Assembly (NCBI GenBank): GCA_017453705.1
Contig: JAFTEK010000002.1
Coordinates: forward strand, 1-15,853
From: Treponema sp.
GTDB taxonomy: Bacteria; Spirochaetota; Spirochaetia; Treponematales; Treponemataceae
DNA: 15,853 nucleotides
Reading direction: 5' to 3'
Part shown: in pieces, positions 14,141-15,853 of the stretch
How the letters are laid out: every line of letters starts with the position of its first letter
Numbering within the stretch: the stretch's first letter is position 1
Notes under the pieces: generated by a model
The model's database searches: none
Seen by the model: only the letters and a program-made list of their open reading frames with translations
Told to the model about the DNA's origin: nothing
Program-made: the position numbers and the translations under genes

Positions 14141-14872
14141 TCATCCCTCCAGGAAGGCTTTAAGCTCCTCCGGTGTGCCAAGGACATGCACCTTGTCGCT
14201 GGGGATGTCCACTATGCGTATATCCCCGCCCTTTTCCAGGAGATAGTTGTACAGGGGGGCGACATATTTCTCTCCGTTTACCAGGCTCCCCTCTTTTGAG
14301 TAGTATTCATTGTAAAGGGATTCGTAGAGGGCGCAGCTTTTAAAGTAGTAGGCTCCCAATGTACAGTTGTCCGAAATCCTGACCTTCTCCTTTATTTCCA
14401 CGGCTTTTCCGTTTTTGTCCAGGCGGACAAAGCTCCAGTGGTCTCCTTGCGCCTTGAAGCAGGGGATAAAGCCGTCCCCTTTTATCTGCTCACAATTCAT
14501 CGCCCCGCTTTCCACGTAAGTGTCTATGTTGTATATCAGAAGGGGGGAGTCCTTGTCCCAGAACCTGCTGGCGAGCATGGCTGTTGTGGCCTGTCCGTCT
14601 GTCAGGTAGTCCAGCATTATCACGTGGAAATCGCTTATCCCAAGTTCTGCGCATTTCTCCCTGATAAAGGCCTCCGCATCTGCCTTCTCGTCTTTCATCG
14701 CAATGAACACGTACTGTCCCGCCTGGGACTTGAAGCCGTCCAGGCTGACCATTGACCACTCAAAGAGAGTCCGCCCCTTGGCGGAAATCATGTACTTAGG
14801 CACGTCGTATCCTGCCTTGCGGAAGCGGGAACCCAGGCCTCCCATTGTAATCACGATGTTAAGCTTGTCCAT
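14141..14872 (-). CDS. Nucleotidyltransferase for an activated sugar/small molecule
   Basis: A 243-residue soluble enzyme of the NTP-transferase (GT-A-like) fold, expected to join a phosphorylated substrate to a nucleotide with release of pyrophosphate. The nucleotide loop is ITMGGLGSRFRKAGYDVPKY, with the G-G-x-G-S-R signature at 11-16 and the conserved Lys at 26. LTDGQATTAMLA (90-101) and LLIYNIDTYV (111-120, metal-binding Asp117) follow, then a second-half strand set with HWSFVRLDKNGKAVEIKEK. The ATG at 14872 has GGAGG six bases upstream and overlaps the HAD gene by 14 bases. An upstream in-frame start at 15001 would add 43 residues of antisense-like sequence and is rejected. Neighbouring kinase and HAD genes suggest one pathway. 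Nucleotide and substrate cannot be told from sequence. Confidence 0.78.
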   Translation of the reverse strand: MDKLNIVITMGGLGSRFRKAGYDVPKYMISAKGRTLFEWSMVSLDGFKSQAGQYVFIAMKDEKADAEAFIREKCAELGISDFHVIMLDYLTDGQATTAMLASRFWDKDSPLLIYNIDTYVESGAMNCEQIKGDGFIPCFKAQGDHWSFVRLDKNGKAVEIKEKVRISDNCTLGAYYFKSCALYESLYNEYYSKEGSLVNGEKYVAPLYNYLLEKGGDIRIVDIPSDKVHVLGTPEELKAFLEG

Positions 14873-15290
14873 TTGAGCCTCCGCACTGGGACTGCTTGCA
14901 TATCCTGTCAAGCTCCTCCACGGACTTGGACAGGAACTCATCGGGGCGTACCGTGCGGTCGTCCACATAAAAGCCCTTGTGCCCCGGCCAGGGCTTGCCA
15001 TAGATTATCTCGTCGTAGGGAATTTCCCACTTGTCCAGCCAGTCCTGCAGTATGCGGGCGGTGTTCTTGTTTATGAGGCCTATGTTGCCGTTATATGAGT
15101 TCATGTTGCGGCTGGTAAAGAGGACTATCTTTGCCCCAAGCTCCTTGTACTGGCGCAGCTTTTCCACCATTTCCTTGTAGGGAACAAGGTCTTCGTACTT
15201 TTCTTCCTTTTTCTTTATGGGGCAGAGCGTCCCGTCTATGTCAAATACGAAAGAATATGCGGAATAGTCCGCCTTGTCATCTGATTTCAT
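14859..15290 (-). CDS. HAD-family phosphatase of capsule/surface-glycan type
   Basis: A small 143-residue HAD hydrolase with no cap domain. Motif I FDIDGTLC supplies the nucleophile Asp17 and acid/base Asp19; motif II is FTSRN (Thr59 or Ser60); motif III/IV is YGKPWPGHKGFYVDDRTVRPDEF with Lys99 and Asp110-Asp111. The combination matches the short phosphatases found in capsule clusters (BcbF-like annotations, recalled from family knowledge). Expected role is removing a phosphate from a bisphosphorylated intermediate before nucleotidyl transfer. The ATG at 15290 overlaps the upstream kinase gene by 14 bases, and its 3' end overlaps the nucleotidyltransferase by 14 bases, so all are translationally coupled. 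Fold and catalytic residues are seen directly, but the substrate is unknown. Confidence 0.82.
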   Translation of the reverse strand: MKSDDKADYSAYSFVFDIDGTLCPIKKKEEKYEDLVPYKEMVEKLRQYKELGAKIVLFTSRNMNSYNGNIGLINKNTARILQDWLDKWEIPYDEIIYGKPWPGHKGFYVDDRTVRPDEFLSKSVEELDRICKQSQCGGSNGQA

Positions 15291-15853
15291 GCTCTATTTC
15301 CTCCAGAATGTCTATGGCGTTCAGTATAAAGGCAAAGACCTTGTGCGGGTTGTCTATGTGCAGGGGCAGCATGGATATGAACAGCGATGCCTCGTAAGTC
15401 CTGACGGACAGGTAGTCAAAGCCGTTGTCCTTTAGTTTCCTGCGGAACAGGTCTTTGTATGCCGTGTTGTCAAAGTCAATCTTAAGCTCCGCCCTAAAGT
15501 CCTCGCTTATGCAGATGTCAAAGAGGGCGTTGTTAAAGAAGTCGTACAGGCCGCACAGGGAGTGGCTCAGCTTGGCGACATCATAATAGGGGTTTGTCCA
15601 CAGCTCCTCCTCGCTCAGCGCACCCTTGGGGTCTATGAACTTGAGCAGGCCGGTGGACTTGTTGTACATCGCGTTGGCAAAGCATGGGTCTCCGTGGCCT
15701 ATCACCGAGATATTGGGATAGCGGGCGCGGGACTCAACCTTGTCTTTTACGGCCAGATATTTCTCAAGCAGGCTGTCAATGTCACTTACGGGGCATGAGG
15801 CTTTCATCAGGCTGTCTATTTTTGCAAAAGCGGGCAGGCCTTTCAGTTCCTCA
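15277..15853 (-). CDS. APH/choline-kinase-like kinase (5' end beyond window)
   Basis: The frame is open to the window edge; 191 residues of the C-terminal lobe are seen. GHGDPCFANAMYN is the HGDxxxxN catalytic loop of the aminoglycoside phosphotransferase/choline kinase fold, and FIDPKGA carries the Mg-binding Asp. The ATG at 15805-15807 is internal, because coding continues upstream as EELKGLPAFAKIDSL. In this context the enzyme probably phosphorylates a small precursor such as a sugar or amino alcohol rather than an antibiotic. It is the first visible gene of the kinase-HAD-nucleotidyltransferase-GT-C operon, and overlaps the HAD gene by 14 bases. It could equally be called a capsule-associated phosphotransferase. 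Its full length is not visible. Confidence 0.75.
   Translation of the reverse strand, partial: EELKGLPAFAKIDSLMKASCPVSDIDSLLEKYLAVKDKVESRARYPNISVIGHGDPCFANAMYNKSTGLLKFIDPKGALSEEELWTNPYYDVAKLSHSLCGLYDFFNNALFDICISEDFRAELKIDFDNTAYKDLFRRKLKDNGFDYLSVRTYEASLFISMLPLHIDNPHKVFAFILNAIDILEEIEHEIR

Noticed and set aside
14873-15001. Extended N-terminus of the nucleotidyltransferase
   Set aside because: The extra 43 residues overlap the HAD gene, are low-complexity and precede the canonical MDKLNIVITMGG start, which has its own GGAGG.
15277-15807. Complete kinase gene starting at the ATG at 15807
   Set aside because: The frame stays open upstream to the window edge and the N-terminal kinase lobe is missing, so this ATG is internal.

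Overview
The window looks like a chromosome segment of a spirochaete, most probably a host- or rumen-associated Treponema. The call rests on several things seen together: a sugar-binding lipoprotein with a relaxed spirochaetal lipobox, a Gx-transporter/HepI-like membrane protein, an Rpn/PD-(D/E)XK-family tail with GRKE repeats, and roughly 50% GC genes next to a clearly AT-richer island. No rRNA, tRNA or CRISPR was found, and the genus is inferred rather than proven.

Layout. 1-232: 3' remnant of an Rpn-type (PDDEXK) gene on the minus strand. 234-911 (-): rdgB/HAM1 nucleotide pyrophosphatase. 912-1210: divergent intergenic region rich in inverted repeats. 1211-2363 (+): AT-rich two-gene module, a DUF3990 ADP-ribosyltransferase-like protein and an overlapping conserved partner, resembling a toxin-antitoxin pair. 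2336-4603 (-): large polytopic GT-C-like membrane protein with a beta-rich C-terminal domain, interrupted in frame by a C9 tract. 4834-8836 (+): three-gene ChvE/MmsA/MmsB monosaccharide ABC importer with a strong terminator after the binding-protein gene and another after the permease. 8926-9076: intergenic inverted repeat. 9077-10868 (-): outer-membrane beta-barrel protein followed by a Gx-transporter protein with an EcfT-like second half, behind a near-consensus promoter. 11008-11183: eight 22-bp tandem repeats. 11197-15853 (-): tightly overlapping operon of an APH/choline-kinase-like kinase (cut by the window end), a HAD phosphatase, a nucleotidyltransferase and a 980-residue GT-C-like membrane protein.

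How it fits together. The importer takes up plant- or host-derived monosaccharides. The kinase, HAD and nucleotidyltransferase genes look like a pathway that activates a small molecule or sugar as a nucleotide conjugate for a surface glycan, and the large membrane protein encoded after them is a plausible user. The second GT-C-like gene (2336-4603) may be a phase-variable surface-glycan gene.

Points most worth attention are the C9 tract, the 22-bp array with 22-bp-spaced palindromes, the DUF3990 module with its apparently leaderless promoter, and the kinase/HAD/nucleotidyltransferase pathway. All family calls come from reading motifs by eye without database searches.
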